From contig NZ_MZGV01000022.1 of assembly GCF_002029235.1 (NCBI RefSeq), positions 1 through 64,000 on the forward strand: DNA of 64,000 nucleotides, read 5' to 3'. The notes below the pieces were generated by a model. The model had not been told where the DNA came from and made no database searches. It saw only the letters and a list, made by a program, of their open reading frames with translations. Each line of letters begins with the position of its first letter. Positions within the stretch are counted from its first letter, which is position 1. The position numbers and the translations under genes were made by a program. The stretch comes from Clostridium oryzae. Its GTDB lineage: Bacteria > Bacillota > Clostridia > Clostridiales > Clostridiaceae. Positions 1-8,506 of the stretch are shown in pieces.

Positions 1-328
1 GCTTGTTATTCTTGATTTACAGGAACAACAATGCTCTTAAGCTCTCTGTTTTTAGCTTCCTGAGCCGTAATTAAATACTTAGCCATCCTTTGGACTTGCC
101 CTTGATGGTATTGATAAATTAATGCTACAATGCTGTGATATTGACGGTTATATCTCTCTGTTTTTGAGTTCCTTCGCCGTTAATACTTTCCTCACTGCAT
201 TAATTTGTCATGCTGTCAAGGGTGGCGGCTTCCTTCACCTACCTATTTTTCCTTGCTTTTTTTCTTCTTTTTCTCTTTTCAATCCTACTTTTTTTCTCTA
301 AATTTTTTTCATAGCAAACTTTACACTA
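1..328. other. Intergenic region with degenerate coding-like tails
   Basis: No intact gene is visible. On the minus strand a short open stretch ending near position 14 reads ...RMAKYLITAQEAKNREL and then stops. A second, diverged copy of the same 3' end (LTAKELKNREI, then stop) lies near 150-200 in another frame. At DNA level the two are direct repeats of about 38 nt (about 41-80 and 150-187). They look like remnants of the C-terminus of a duplicated gene or of a mobile element. I do not recognise the family. Confidence 0.3.
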
Positions 329-1306
329 TCACATCAACTGCTCTTCACCGAGTTTACCGGCAATGAAATTTGCAACAAGAAGCAATATAATACTTACGCC
401 AGTTTTGAATATACCTGCTGCAGTTGCAAGGGAATAGTTCGCCTGCTGAAGACCATGCTGCAAAACATATATATCAAGATTTGTAGAATAATCAGATACT
501 AAGCCGTTTCCTAAAAAGTACTGTATTTCAAAACCAGAACTTAAAATATTTCCTATTGACATAATGAATAGTACCATAAAAGTGGCTTTTATTCCTGGAA
601 GCGTTATATGCAGCATCTTCTGAAAACGGCCCGCTCCATCGATTGAAGCAGCTTCATACAATGCTGGATCTATTGATGCTATAGCAGAAAGGTATATTAT
701 TGTATTCCAGCCAACCTCTTTCCAGACACTAGTTGCACCTACAATACCCCAGAATAACTTTGGTATCCCTAGGAATAAGATAGGCTGGCTTATAATATGA
801 AGTTTTATAAGCACATTGTTAATAATTCCAATTGAAGTATCCGCTGAAAGAACATTTGCAACTATTCCTGTAGCAATAATCATAGATAAAAAGTGTGGCA
901 GATAAGATATAGTCTGCACGGAACGTTTTATAAATATATTTTTTATTTCATTAAGTAATAATGCTAAAATTATAGCTGAAACAAACCCTAATACTAGCTG
1001 TATAGAGGCCATTGCTAATGTATTTCTCAGTACACGAAGAAATTCTTGACCTGTGAAAAGAATTTTAAACTGTTTAAGTCCAACCCACTGCTGATGAAAA
1101 AAACTTACTCCAGGTACATAGTTCTGAAAGGCCATAATCCATCCCCAGATAGGTGCATAAGCGAATAAAAATATATATGCCAGGAAAGGAACAGACATGA
1201 AAATAAGCTCTTTCTGGCTCTTAATGAGCTTCCAGGTTATCTTATTCCCTTCTTTTACTTTTACTGGTTTTTCTGTGTGTTTAATATTTTGCTGCATCTC
1301 TGCCAT
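329..1306 (-). CDS. LplB-type carbohydrate ABC transporter permease
   Basis: Integral membrane subunit of a carbohydrate or polysaccharide ABC importer (binding-protein-dependent permease, LplB/YteP type). The 325-residue protein has a short Lys-rich N-terminus, about six membrane helices and an EAA loop (EAASIDGAGRFQKMLHITLPG) that contacts the ATPase. I chose the ATG at 1306 rather than an in-frame start at 1342, because TAGGAGGAGA sits just upstream of it. It follows the binding-protein gene in the same direction, with a strong hairpin between them. Systems of this type normally have two different permeases (LplB plus LplC/YtcP). The second is not next to it; downstream there is only a decayed region. 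The partner may lie outside the window, or the system may be incomplete. The ATPase is probably a shared MsmX-like subunit, as is usual for the family. Confidence 0.88.
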   Translation of the reverse strand: MAEMQQNIKHTEKPVKVKEGNKITWKLIKSQKELIFMSVPFLAYIFLFAYAPIWGWIMAFQNYVPGVSFFHQQWVGLKQFKILFTGQEFLRVLRNTLAMASIQLVLGFVSAIILALLLNEIKNIFIKRSVQTISYLPHFLSMIIATGIVANVLSADTSIGIINNVLIKLHIISQPILFLGIPKLFWGIVGATSVWKEVGWNTIIYLSAIASIDPALYEAASIDGAGRFQKMLHITLPGIKATFMVLFIMSIGNILSSGFEIQYFLGNGLVSDYSTNLDIYVLQHGLQQANYSLATAAGIFKTGVSIILLLVANFIAGKLGEEQLM

Positions 1307-1350
1307 ATACTCTCCTCCTAAATTAATACACAAATAATCCATCTATTTTG

Positions 1351-1397
1351 AAGGATAATGGAAATCATCTAGAATAAGATGTAAATCCATTATCCTT
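1351..1397 (-). other. Intercistronic hairpin between binding protein and permease genes
   Basis: A perfect 12-bp inverted repeat (AAGGATAATGGA at 1351-1362 and its complement at 1386-1397) encloses a smaller CATCT/AGATG stem. The minus-strand transcript has no U-run after it, so it is better read as a 3'-stabilising or attenuating hairpin that favours binding-protein mRNA over permease mRNA than as a full terminator. Confidence 0.6.
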
Positions 1398-1415
1398 GAC
1401 TTTCTACTACCTAAA

Positions 1416-3095
1416 CTATTTTTTTATAGTCCAATTTTTAATTCTGTACTTTATACCTTTATTAATAGCATCAAGATAAGCTTTAGGATTATCACTGTTT
1501 ATTTCTTTTACGTAATTCTTCCATTGATTATCAAAATCACCTGATTTTGAAGCAATAATTCTTGGAAGCCATTTAACCTGTGTATTAGTTATTGCAACGC
1601 TTGCTGCATAGGCATCTGAATTGGTTGGAATATTTATGTTCCATGCTGGATAATATATCTCATTCTTAGGTGCATTGCCCATCATTTCATATGGACTGTT
1701 TACCTTATATTTATCATAAAAGTTTCTGTCATAAGCAGACATACCTTTCTTGTACTGTATTGGGTTATCACCTAAGGCTGTAGCATTTCCATCGCTGTAA
1801 GTTCCCTCTATCTTAGGCAAAGTAGCATATAGAACGTCTGCTCTGTTTGCTGCTTTCCATGCATTATCACTTTGGTTAGTCTTCTGCTGATCTGTCCAAA
1901 CTGGTTGTCCAGATGCTTTATCTATAGAATAATCTTCTCCCTCTATACCCCAGTTAAGTATCTTCTGCCATTTTTCACTCATAAGCGTATTTAAAGCTTT
2001 AAGTACTCGCTCTGGATCTTTACAATCCTTTGTAATTGAAAAACCATTTCCTAGGTTTGGAACTGCACGGTCTTTATAATGAGGTGTAACTCCATCATAA
2101 GTTAATGCAAGTGGAGCATAAGTTAATTCATCTTTTTTCTCTTTTGTTAGTGTAGATTCTCCGCTTCCAAAATCCCAGTGCTGATCAAACATTCCAAGTA
2201 CACGTCCGCTTGCTATCTTTTGAAGGTACTGATCCTTAGTCTGAGTAATAGCTTCTCTATCAACTATGCCAAGGTTGTACATATCGTTCAACTTCTTAAA
2301 GTAAGTTTTTGATATATCCTTATCTGCGAAAAGAGATGCAACCCCATTATCTACAACAACACCACCATCATTTGGATGTCCAGATAAATGTTCAGGTGCA
2401 TTTAACAATACGAAGGATTGATCCTTTGTAGCTAAAGTTTCAAATCCTATTGATTTTTCTCCATTAGTTGTTGGATGCTTTTTAAGATAATTCTGAATTA
2501 AATCAAAATACTGATCAACTGTTGTTACCTTTGGATATCCTGCATCTGCAAGTATTCTTTTCTGAATCCAGAAGGCAGGACCACTGTAGTAGGAACCTGT
2601 AGCCTTTCCACTTGTAACACCATAGTTTGGCATACAGTAAATATGTCCATCATTTGAATCCTTCATCTTGTTCCAAGCATCACCATCTACAAAATGTTTA
2701 TAGATAGCTGGAGCATATTTCTGAATCTTACTTTCAAGTGGTATAATAGCATTTGCATTCTGAAATTTAATATCATAACTTACTAGATCTGGCAAATCAC
2801 CACCAGCAACCATAACACCTATCTTTTGATCACGATCACCTGCTAAGATTTCATACTTTAAGTTAATGCCTAGCTTTTCCTTAAGCAGTTTGAGAATCTT
2901 ATTGTTCTTTGTAGGCTGAATAGTTGTAGAATCAGCGATAAACATTGAAATAGTTATCGGATGCTTTGCATCTACTGTAGTACTATTTGCGCTTTTAGCA
3001 CTATTATCACTTTTTTTACATCCGCTCATTGTCACTGCTGTTATTGCAACCATCGCAGCCAGACAAGTAGCCATTGCTTTACCTGATCTTTTCAT
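1416..3095 (-). CDS. Extracellular solute-binding lipoprotein (LplA-like, family 1)
   Basis: Substrate-binding lipoprotein of the adjacent sugar importer, 559 residues. The N-terminus is a lipoprotein signal: MKRSGK, a hydrophobic stretch, then the lipobox TMSGC with Cys26 as the lipidated residue, followed by a Ser/Asn/Lys-rich linker. The rest resembles the long (about 500-560 residue) binding proteins that pair with LplB/YtcP permeases and usually bind oligosaccharides from plant or host polysaccharides. The substrate cannot be read from the sequence. The gene has its own promoter-like sequence at 3154-3182, so it can be transcribed separately from the regulator genes upstream, presumably under control of the YesN-type regulators encoded there. 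Confidence 0.88.
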   Translation of the reverse strand: MKRSGKAMATCLAAMVAITAVTMSGCKKSDNSAKSANSTTVDAKHPITISMFIADSTTIQPTKNNKILKLLKEKLGINLKYEILAGDRDQKIGVMVAGGDLPDLVSYDIKFQNANAIIPLESKIQKYAPAIYKHFVDGDAWNKMKDSNDGHIYCMPNYGVTSGKATGSYYSGPAFWIQKRILADAGYPKVTTVDQYFDLIQNYLKKHPTTNGEKSIGFETLATKDQSFVLLNAPEHLSGHPNDGGVVVDNGVASLFADKDISKTYFKKLNDMYNLGIVDREAITQTKDQYLQKIASGRVLGMFDQHWDFGSGESTLTKEKKDELTYAPLALTYDGVTPHYKDRAVPNLGNGFSITKDCKDPERVLKALNTLMSEKWQKILNWGIEGEDYSIDKASGQPVWTDQQKTNQSDNAWKAANRADVLYATLPKIEGTYSDGNATALGDNPIQYKKGMSAYDRNFYDKYKVNSPYEMMGNAPKNEIYYPAWNINIPTNSDAYAASVAITNTQVKWLPRIIASKSGDFDNQWKNYVKEINSDNPKAYLDAINKGIKYRIKNWTIKK

Positions 3096-3153
3096 AGACT
3101 TTCGTCCCCCTTAATTTTTGTATATTGCAGAACAATATGTCCTGTACAAGTAC

Positions 3154-3182
3154 ATTATAAAAGGTAAACGAATACATAACAA
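3154..3182 (-). promoter_or_regulatory. Promoter of the binding-protein gene
   Basis: On the minus strand, TTGTTA (3177-3182), 17 nt, TATAAT (3154-3159). The -35 box matches consensus at four of six positions, as expected for an activator-dependent promoter. A run of eight G (minus strand) at 3203-3210 lies about 20 nt upstream of the -35 box. Confidence 0.55.
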
Positions 3183-3272
3183 TTTAACAAATTAAAGGTG
3201 TACCCCCCCCATTTTTAAGTTTTATAATTTTTTCTAATTTATTTAGTCATATTACCAAAAATGTCATAGGTG

Positions 3273-4826
3273 TCACTGAATATCATCTCTGAATTCTTTT
3301 GGCTTCATTCCCGTATATTTCTGAAACTGCTGAAGAAAGCTATTATAGTTGCTGTAGCCAAGCTTTTCAGCTACTTCACAGCTTTTAAGTTGTGTTTCGT
3401 TTAAAAGCTTTTTAGCTTCTTCTATGCGCAGCAGATGTATATATTCATTAAATCCCATTCCAAATCTCTGGGTAAAAAGCTGTCCAAGATAAGCCGGGTG
3501 CATATACACATTTTCTGCTAATTCACGTATTGTAATATTTCTCTTATAATTCGCCCTGATAAAAGACTCTATTTTGTCTAAGTTGCCCTTAGCTTTCTTA
3601 TTACGTATTGCATTAAAGTGTTCACAGCAGCCAATACAAAATGTTTCAAAAAAGTTATTTAGCTCGCTAATAGTACTTTTGCTTTCCTTAAGTCCACGAA
3701 TAGCCTTACTGTCATCAATTATCTTAGATTCGCTATCACTTATAAGATTTTTCGCCTTAAATATTATATTAGAAACAAACATTACAACTATATCAGGGGC
3801 AATTTTATATTTTTTAAAGTAATTGAAAGTATTATCTATTATGCTTTTGAGCTTTTCAACATTTGCTTCCTCAACTGCCTCAAAAACCTTGTTTGACATA
3901 AATATCTCATTAAATTCAAAATTAAAAGGTTTATCTTTTATTTCTTCATAACGGATAATGCTTTTAAAACCAGTATAAAACCTTTCTCTAAGAGCCCTGC
4001 ATGCTGTATAATAACAATGTTTTACTTGGCTTATCCCTTTTACTTCTTCTCCAATTGCAATTACGAAATTACATGAAGCTAACGTAGTGAGCCTTTCATA
4101 TATGCTTTTAGAAATTGTAAACATTCTGCTTCTAATTGCTTCATCACTGCTTACTCCTTGCAAAATAATAAGCCTATTTACACTTTGCTCGAGTATAAAT
4201 AAATTAGGAAAGCCCTCAGCAGCTTTCTTGGCCTTGCGTCTGATAGCCTTACATTCATCGCCTAGCTCAAATTTATTGCCTTCAAAATCTACTAAAATAC
4301 AATTCCAGTTTATTCTTTCCATTTCCCCTTGCATACGTTTAAGACACTCAAAAGCCTTCTTCTCGTCACTACCAAGAATAAGTTCTTCAAGAATCCCATT
4401 AATAGCTGCTTTTTTATCATCTTCCATAGTCAATTTATTAACAGCCTGCTTATCAAGCTGTCTTTTAATCTCAATAATCACTTCGTCTATGTCTTCCTGT
4501 AAAATAGGTTTCTGAAGATAATACCTCACATCATACTGCATAGCTTTTCGAGCGTACTCAAACTCTCCATAACCGCTTACAAGTACAAAATTAATATCAT
4601 CTCTGCCATTTTCTCTTTCATATTTAATTAAATCCAAACCATCTACGACAGGCATTCTTATATCTGTTATTACAACTTCAGGATTATGTCTGTCAATTGC
4701 TTCTATTGCTTCTTTACCATTACTACAACTCTCACAGATATGAAAGCCCATTCCTTCCCAATCCACAATGTATTTCAGCACTTCTAAAGCCATCGGCTCG
4801 TCATCAGCTAGCACTACTTTATACAC
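3273..4826 (-). CDS. YesN-type response regulator with AraC DNA-binding domain
   Basis: Cytoplasmic transcription factor of 517 residues. The N-terminal receiver domain (about 1-120) has the acidic pair DD at 8-9, the phosphoacceptor Asp55 (VVITDIRMP) and a conserved Lys near 107 (LQKPI). A long poorly conserved middle region follows, then a C-terminal AraC-type double helix-turn-helix (about 415-515, ending in YTGMKPKEFRDD). The start is GTG with GGGGGAG upstream. It lies 38 nt downstream of the YesM-type kinase gene, its likely phosphodonor, and directly upstream of the binding-protein gene, its likely target. It is the second YesN-type regulator in the locus; the other lies on the far side of the kinase. 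Confidence 0.9.
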   Translation of the reverse strand: MYKVVLADDEPMALEVLKYIVDWEGMGFHICESCSNGKEAIEAIDRHNPEVVITDIRMPVVDGLDLIKYERENGRDDINFVLVSGYGEFEYARKAMQYDVRYYLQKPILQEDIDEVIIEIKRQLDKQAVNKLTMEDDKKAAINGILEELILGSDEKKAFECLKRMQGEMERINWNCILVDFEGNKFELGDECKAIRRKAKKAAEGFPNLFILEQSVNRLIILQGVSSDEAIRSRMFTISKSIYERLTTLASCNFVIAIGEEVKGISQVKHCYYTACRALRERFYTGFKSIIRYEEIKDKPFNFEFNEIFMSNKVFEAVEEANVEKLKSIIDNTFNYFKKYKIAPDIVVMFVSNIIFKAKNLISDSESKIIDDSKAIRGLKESKSTISELNNFFETFCIGCCEHFNAIRNKKAKGNLDKIESFIRANYKRNITIRELAENVYMHPAYLGQLFTQRFGMGFNEYIHLLRIEEAKKLLNETQLKSCEVAEKLGYSNYNSFLQQFQKYTGMKPKEFRDDIQ

Positions 4827-4864
4827 TTAAATCTCCCCCTCTTCAATCAAAGCACTGTTATACA

Positions 4865-6709
4865 TTAAAGCTGCTTATACACAGACTCCTGCTTAACTGA
4901 TTTATCTTCATTTAAAACCTTCATATCAATTCCGAAATGTACAATCGTTCCCTTATCAGTATCGCTTTTTATATCAAATTCAACCTTGCCTCCATAGTAC
5001 AAATGAAGACGTTTATAAACATTTCTTATGCCTATACTTTCATAAAGTTCTTCCTCTTCCAATAAGGATTCCAATATCTCCTTAAGTTTTTCCTCCTCAA
5101 TTCCTGACCCATTATCTTCAACATCAACAAATAAGAAATCACATTTTTGAGTTACCCTTATTTTAACAATGCCTATATCTGTACTATTTTGAATTCCATG
5201 CTTACATGCGTTTTCAACAATTGTTTGTATACTCATTTTGGGTATTCTAAAATCAAGAATATCTTCATCCACTTCAATCTCATAATTGAACTTTTCTAGG
5301 AAACGAAACTTTTCTATTTTAAGATACATTTCAGTAAAGGAAATTTCCTCCCGAACTGTTACAAGATCATCTTTCCAGCTTACAAGCCTTCTAAAGATTT
5401 TTGAAAGGTATTTTATAACTTCCGTAAGATCTGTATAATTATTTCTAACACAAACAGCCATTACTGCGTTTAGTGTATTGAAAAGGAAATGCGGATCTAT
5501 CTGACTCTGAAGAAATCTAAGTTCAGCCTGAACCCTCTGAATTTCAAGATTCTTCTTCTTAAGTTGAAGTTTATAAACATCATTTATCAAGGTATTTATC
5601 CTTGAAGTCATCATATTGAATCTTAAAATAAGATTGCCTATTTCATCTTTTCCCTCAGGCATCTGAATTAATTCAAATTTCTGATTTTCAACTCCCTTCA
5701 TATGCTTAAGCAGCTTCTTAAGTCTATAATTATAAGACATTACGATAATGTATATCAGCACTGAAGATATAAACGTAACTCCAAATATTATAATAAAATT
5801 AAAGCTATTGGATTGCTCAGATTCATGCAGAATTTTACCGTGATTTGCTATACCGATTATTCTCCAGCCATCTAGGTACTCAGCTCTTCCAAGGCTGCGA
5901 TTAAAATCTATTTTATCTTTAAAATTATGATAGACTTTAGAAAAATTAATATAGCCTTTCGATAAATATTTTTCATACTGATGATCTGTAGAACAAATAA
6001 TATTTCCTTTAGGATCAACTAGCATCAAATTCAAATAATCTCTTTCCCTGTCAAATATGTCATACATTTTGCGCATATCTATGTCTATCTTAAGTATCTG
6101 CTCGTATTTATCACCGCTTGAAGCAAATTCATTTAAGTGCCGCATAATGCTTAAATACTGTGTACGGTTTTTGCTTCCATCATAGGCTTTTCCCATGTAG
6201 GAATAAAGCATGACTGCGTTGTTTGATTTAGAAATATATTTATACCAGGGAGACTTTTTAATATGCTTATTAATAATAGAATAGTTCCCACCGTTATCTA
6301 TTGTATTATTTGTAGTATAAAGAGTTATAAAACTTACATTATTATAAATAGGCAGGTACCTGTTTATTCTCTCACGCAGTAAATCATTGTACACTTCGTA
6401 ATACTGACTATCATTCCTATAGCTTTTTTCCATCTTCTCATAAAGATATTTGTCAGAGGATACAGAATGAGTTATATCAACACATCCTTCCATTATTGAA
6501 GTTATGTCAGTTTGAGCTCTGTTAATAGATATGTTGAGATTTTCCTTTTCCCTGCTCTTCATATCCTGTGAAATTTTGTTTACAAAAACTATGTTGATTG
6601 TCAACATTGGAACAAGTACACATAAAACATATATCATCAAGAACTTAAAGTTTAGCGGAATATCATTTATAAAGCTAAACAAACTTCTCTTAACAAGCAA
6701 AGTAATCAT
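4865..6709 (-). CDS. YesM-type sensor histidine kinase
   Basis: Membrane sensor kinase of 614 residues. It has a short N-terminal cytoplasmic part, TM1 (about 22-44), a large extracytoplasmic sensor of about 255 residues, TM2 (about 303-325), a HAMP-like segment, and a His_kinase domain with phosphoacceptor His407 (QIDPHFLFNTLNAV). The HATPase domain shows an N box (NACKHG) and G box (DNGSGI). Kinases of this class sense extracellular carbohydrate and phosphorylate AraC-type regulators. The ATG at 6709 directly abuts AAAGG, which is too close for good initiation; a TTG three codons downstream has better spacing, so the exact start is uncertain. It lies 16 nt after the first YesN-type gene. 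Confidence 0.9.
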   Translation of the reverse strand: MITLLVKRSLFSFINDIPLNFKFLMIYVLCVLVPMLTINIVFVNKISQDMKSREKENLNISINRAQTDITSIMEGCVDITHSVSSDKYLYEKMEKSYRNDSQYYEVYNDLLRERINRYLPIYNNVSFITLYTTNNTIDNGGNYSIINKHIKKSPWYKYISKSNNAVMLYSYMGKAYDGSKNRTQYLSIMRHLNEFASSGDKYEQILKIDIDMRKMYDIFDRERDYLNLMLVDPKGNIICSTDHQYEKYLSKGYINFSKVYHNFKDKIDFNRSLGRAEYLDGWRIIGIANHGKILHESEQSNSFNFIIIFGVTFISSVLIYIIVMSYNYRLKKLLKHMKGVENQKFELIQMPEGKDEIGNLILRFNMMTSRINTLINDVYKLQLKKKNLEIQRVQAELRFLQSQIDPHFLFNTLNAVMAVCVRNNYTDLTEVIKYLSKIFRRLVSWKDDLVTVREEISFTEMYLKIEKFRFLEKFNYEIEVDEDILDFRIPKMSIQTIVENACKHGIQNSTDIGIVKIRVTQKCDFLFVDVEDNGSGIEEEKLKEILESLLEEEELYESIGIRNVYKRLHLYYGGKVEFDIKSDTDKGTIVHFGIDMKVLNEDKSVKQESVYKQL

Positions 6710-6725
6710 CCTTTCAAAAACGTCT

Positions 6726-8306
6726 CTAATTGGTTTTTATCATACTGCTTTTTCTATAGTCAGATGGTAATCTATGGGTAATTGCTTTAAACTTACTTAC
6801 AAAATACTCTGAATCATTATAGCCCACCATCGCTGCAATGGCACAAATTTTCATATCAGTTCTTCTTAAAAGCTTCTTAGCTTCATTTATGCGTACACTA
6901 TGAAGATATTCATTAAAATGCATGCCAATTGTTTTTGTAAAAATCTGCCCAAGATATACTGAATTTACAAAATAAGTTTTAGCTACCTGCTGTAGTTTTA
7001 AATCCTTATGGTAATTCTGATGAATAAAGTCCTTAATTTCTATAACTATATCCTTTGAGCTTCTGCTGCTTATGCTCTTATAATAGTCAGCAGTGTTTAA
7101 TGCTACCCTGCAGAAGTCATCTCTAAGAGATGTTACACAAGTTTTTCCTACACTTGTTCCAATGCTTTCCATATCACCTATAAATTCATTTACACTGCCT
7201 TCATGCTCCAATATATATTTTACCATCTCAAACTCTATATTCTTTATATAGCTTTCAATTACTTCCGGCGCACACTTTCTTTTACAAAATTCTTCAAATA
7301 CATTGTTTATCTTTTCCATAATTCCAAATTTATTATTACTCTTTATATCTTTCAATAAATCCTCGGGATTTGAATTATAAAAATTATAATCTAGTGAGGT
7401 ATTTTTAAAATTTTTGTAGTATAACACATTCCTATCCGTCTGAAAAAGCCCGTATTGAAGTGCAATAAGTGCTTCTTTATATAGCTTTTCTATGTTATCT
7501 ATGCCTTTATCAGCTTCGCTAAGCGAAACCGAAACAGAGCAATTGCAATTATTCAAAATCTCATTTTTTATGTTTTCAAGATATTCTTCTTCTCTTTCAA
7601 GCATCTCTTGATTGAGAATTATTCCAAATCTATTTATTTCATCATCAAATATATTATAAATATGTACATTCCCCGTTACATACTCTATTGTCTTTCTTAC
7701 GGAAAGTCTTTTCTTTCTGATTTCATTATCATCTAATTCATTCATCCATTTTGCAAACTCATCAATTTCTATTAAGGCACATTTTAAAACGTCATTATCT
7801 CTAACTCTAAGAATACGTTTGCATCTTTTATTAAGTCCTTCACTTGCTTCATCTTTTATAAGCCTGTTAATATAGTTGTTAGCAGCAAATTTTAGCTTGT
7901 TAACTTCTGCTTCCCTTGCAGAAAGTTCTATATCGATTTGTTTTTTTACCCTTTCTAAAACAGGCACTACCTCGTCGTCATCTATAGGTTTCAGTATATA
8001 ATCAACAGCACCATATCTCATAGCAGTTTTAGCATATTGAAAATCATTATAGGCACTTAATATAACAAATTTAGTTCTCAAGTACAATATTTCTGAAGCT
8101 GCCTTCAAAAGCTGCAATCCATTCATTCCAGGCATACGTATATCTATAATAGCTAAATGAGGATTGCTTTGCTTTAGAATTTCCAGCGCATCTTCACCAT
8201 TTGATGCTGTACCGCATATTGTAAAGCCCAGAGTTTTCCAATCTATTACGTTCTCTAGAAGTTGTATTACTGAAGGTTCATCATCTACTAATAAAACCTT
8301 TAACAT
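6726..8306 (-). CDS. YesN-type response regulator with AraC DNA-binding domain
   Basis: Second AraC-type response regulator of the locus, 526 residues. The receiver domain has the acidic pair and Asp55 (AIIDIRMPGMNG), with Lys in YILKPIDD. A middle region of about 280 residues is followed by a C-terminal AraC double HTH (about 425-520). The ATG at 8306 is preferred over a TTG one codon upstream; AAGGGGA lies about 8 nt before it. It is transcribed first, followed by the kinase and the second regulator. The two regulators are clearly paralogous in plan but well diverged, so they probably do not simply duplicate each other's function. Confidence 0.9.
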   Translation of the reverse strand: MLKVLLVDDEPSVIQLLENVIDWKTLGFTICGTASNGEDALEILKQSNPHLAIIDIRMPGMNGLQLLKAASEILYLRTKFVILSAYNDFQYAKTAMRYGAVDYILKPIDDDEVVPVLERVKKQIDIELSAREAEVNKLKFAANNYINRLIKDEASEGLNKRCKRILRVRDNDVLKCALIEIDEFAKWMNELDDNEIRKKRLSVRKTIEYVTGNVHIYNIFDDEINRFGIILNQEMLEREEEYLENIKNEILNNCNCSVSVSLSEADKGIDNIEKLYKEALIALQYGLFQTDRNVLYYKNFKNTSLDYNFYNSNPEDLLKDIKSNNKFGIMEKINNVFEEFCKRKCAPEVIESYIKNIEFEMVKYILEHEGSVNEFIGDMESIGTSVGKTCVTSLRDDFCRVALNTADYYKSISSRSSKDIVIEIKDFIHQNYHKDLKLQQVAKTYFVNSVYLGQIFTKTIGMHFNEYLHSVRINEAKKLLRRTDMKICAIAAMVGYNDSEYFVSKFKAITHRLPSDYRKSSMIKTN

Positions 8307-8361
8307 CAAAACATCCCCTTAATATATAATCTCACCGATGCATTGTTCATTTTATAATGAA

Positions 8362-8402
8362 ACATTGCGAAAAGCCTATGGAATCTTAGTCTCTTCGCAA
8401 TG
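8362..8402 (-). terminator. Hairpin downstream of the SGNH hydrolase gene
   Basis: A perfect 10-bp inverted repeat (ACATTGCGAA / TTCGCAATGT) with a 21-nt loop lies between the esterase gene and the first YesN-type gene. On the minus strand it is followed by TTTCATTAT, only weakly U-rich. It could be a terminator for the esterase gene or an operator for the regulator operon. Confidence 0.45.
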
Positions 8403-8506
8403 TCCATTTTATCACACAATCATAATTATGAGAATTAAATCCACACGTATTGATTTTTTAATAACTGTATATGATTAAGAATATTGGAACTTAAACCATC
8501 TAATAT

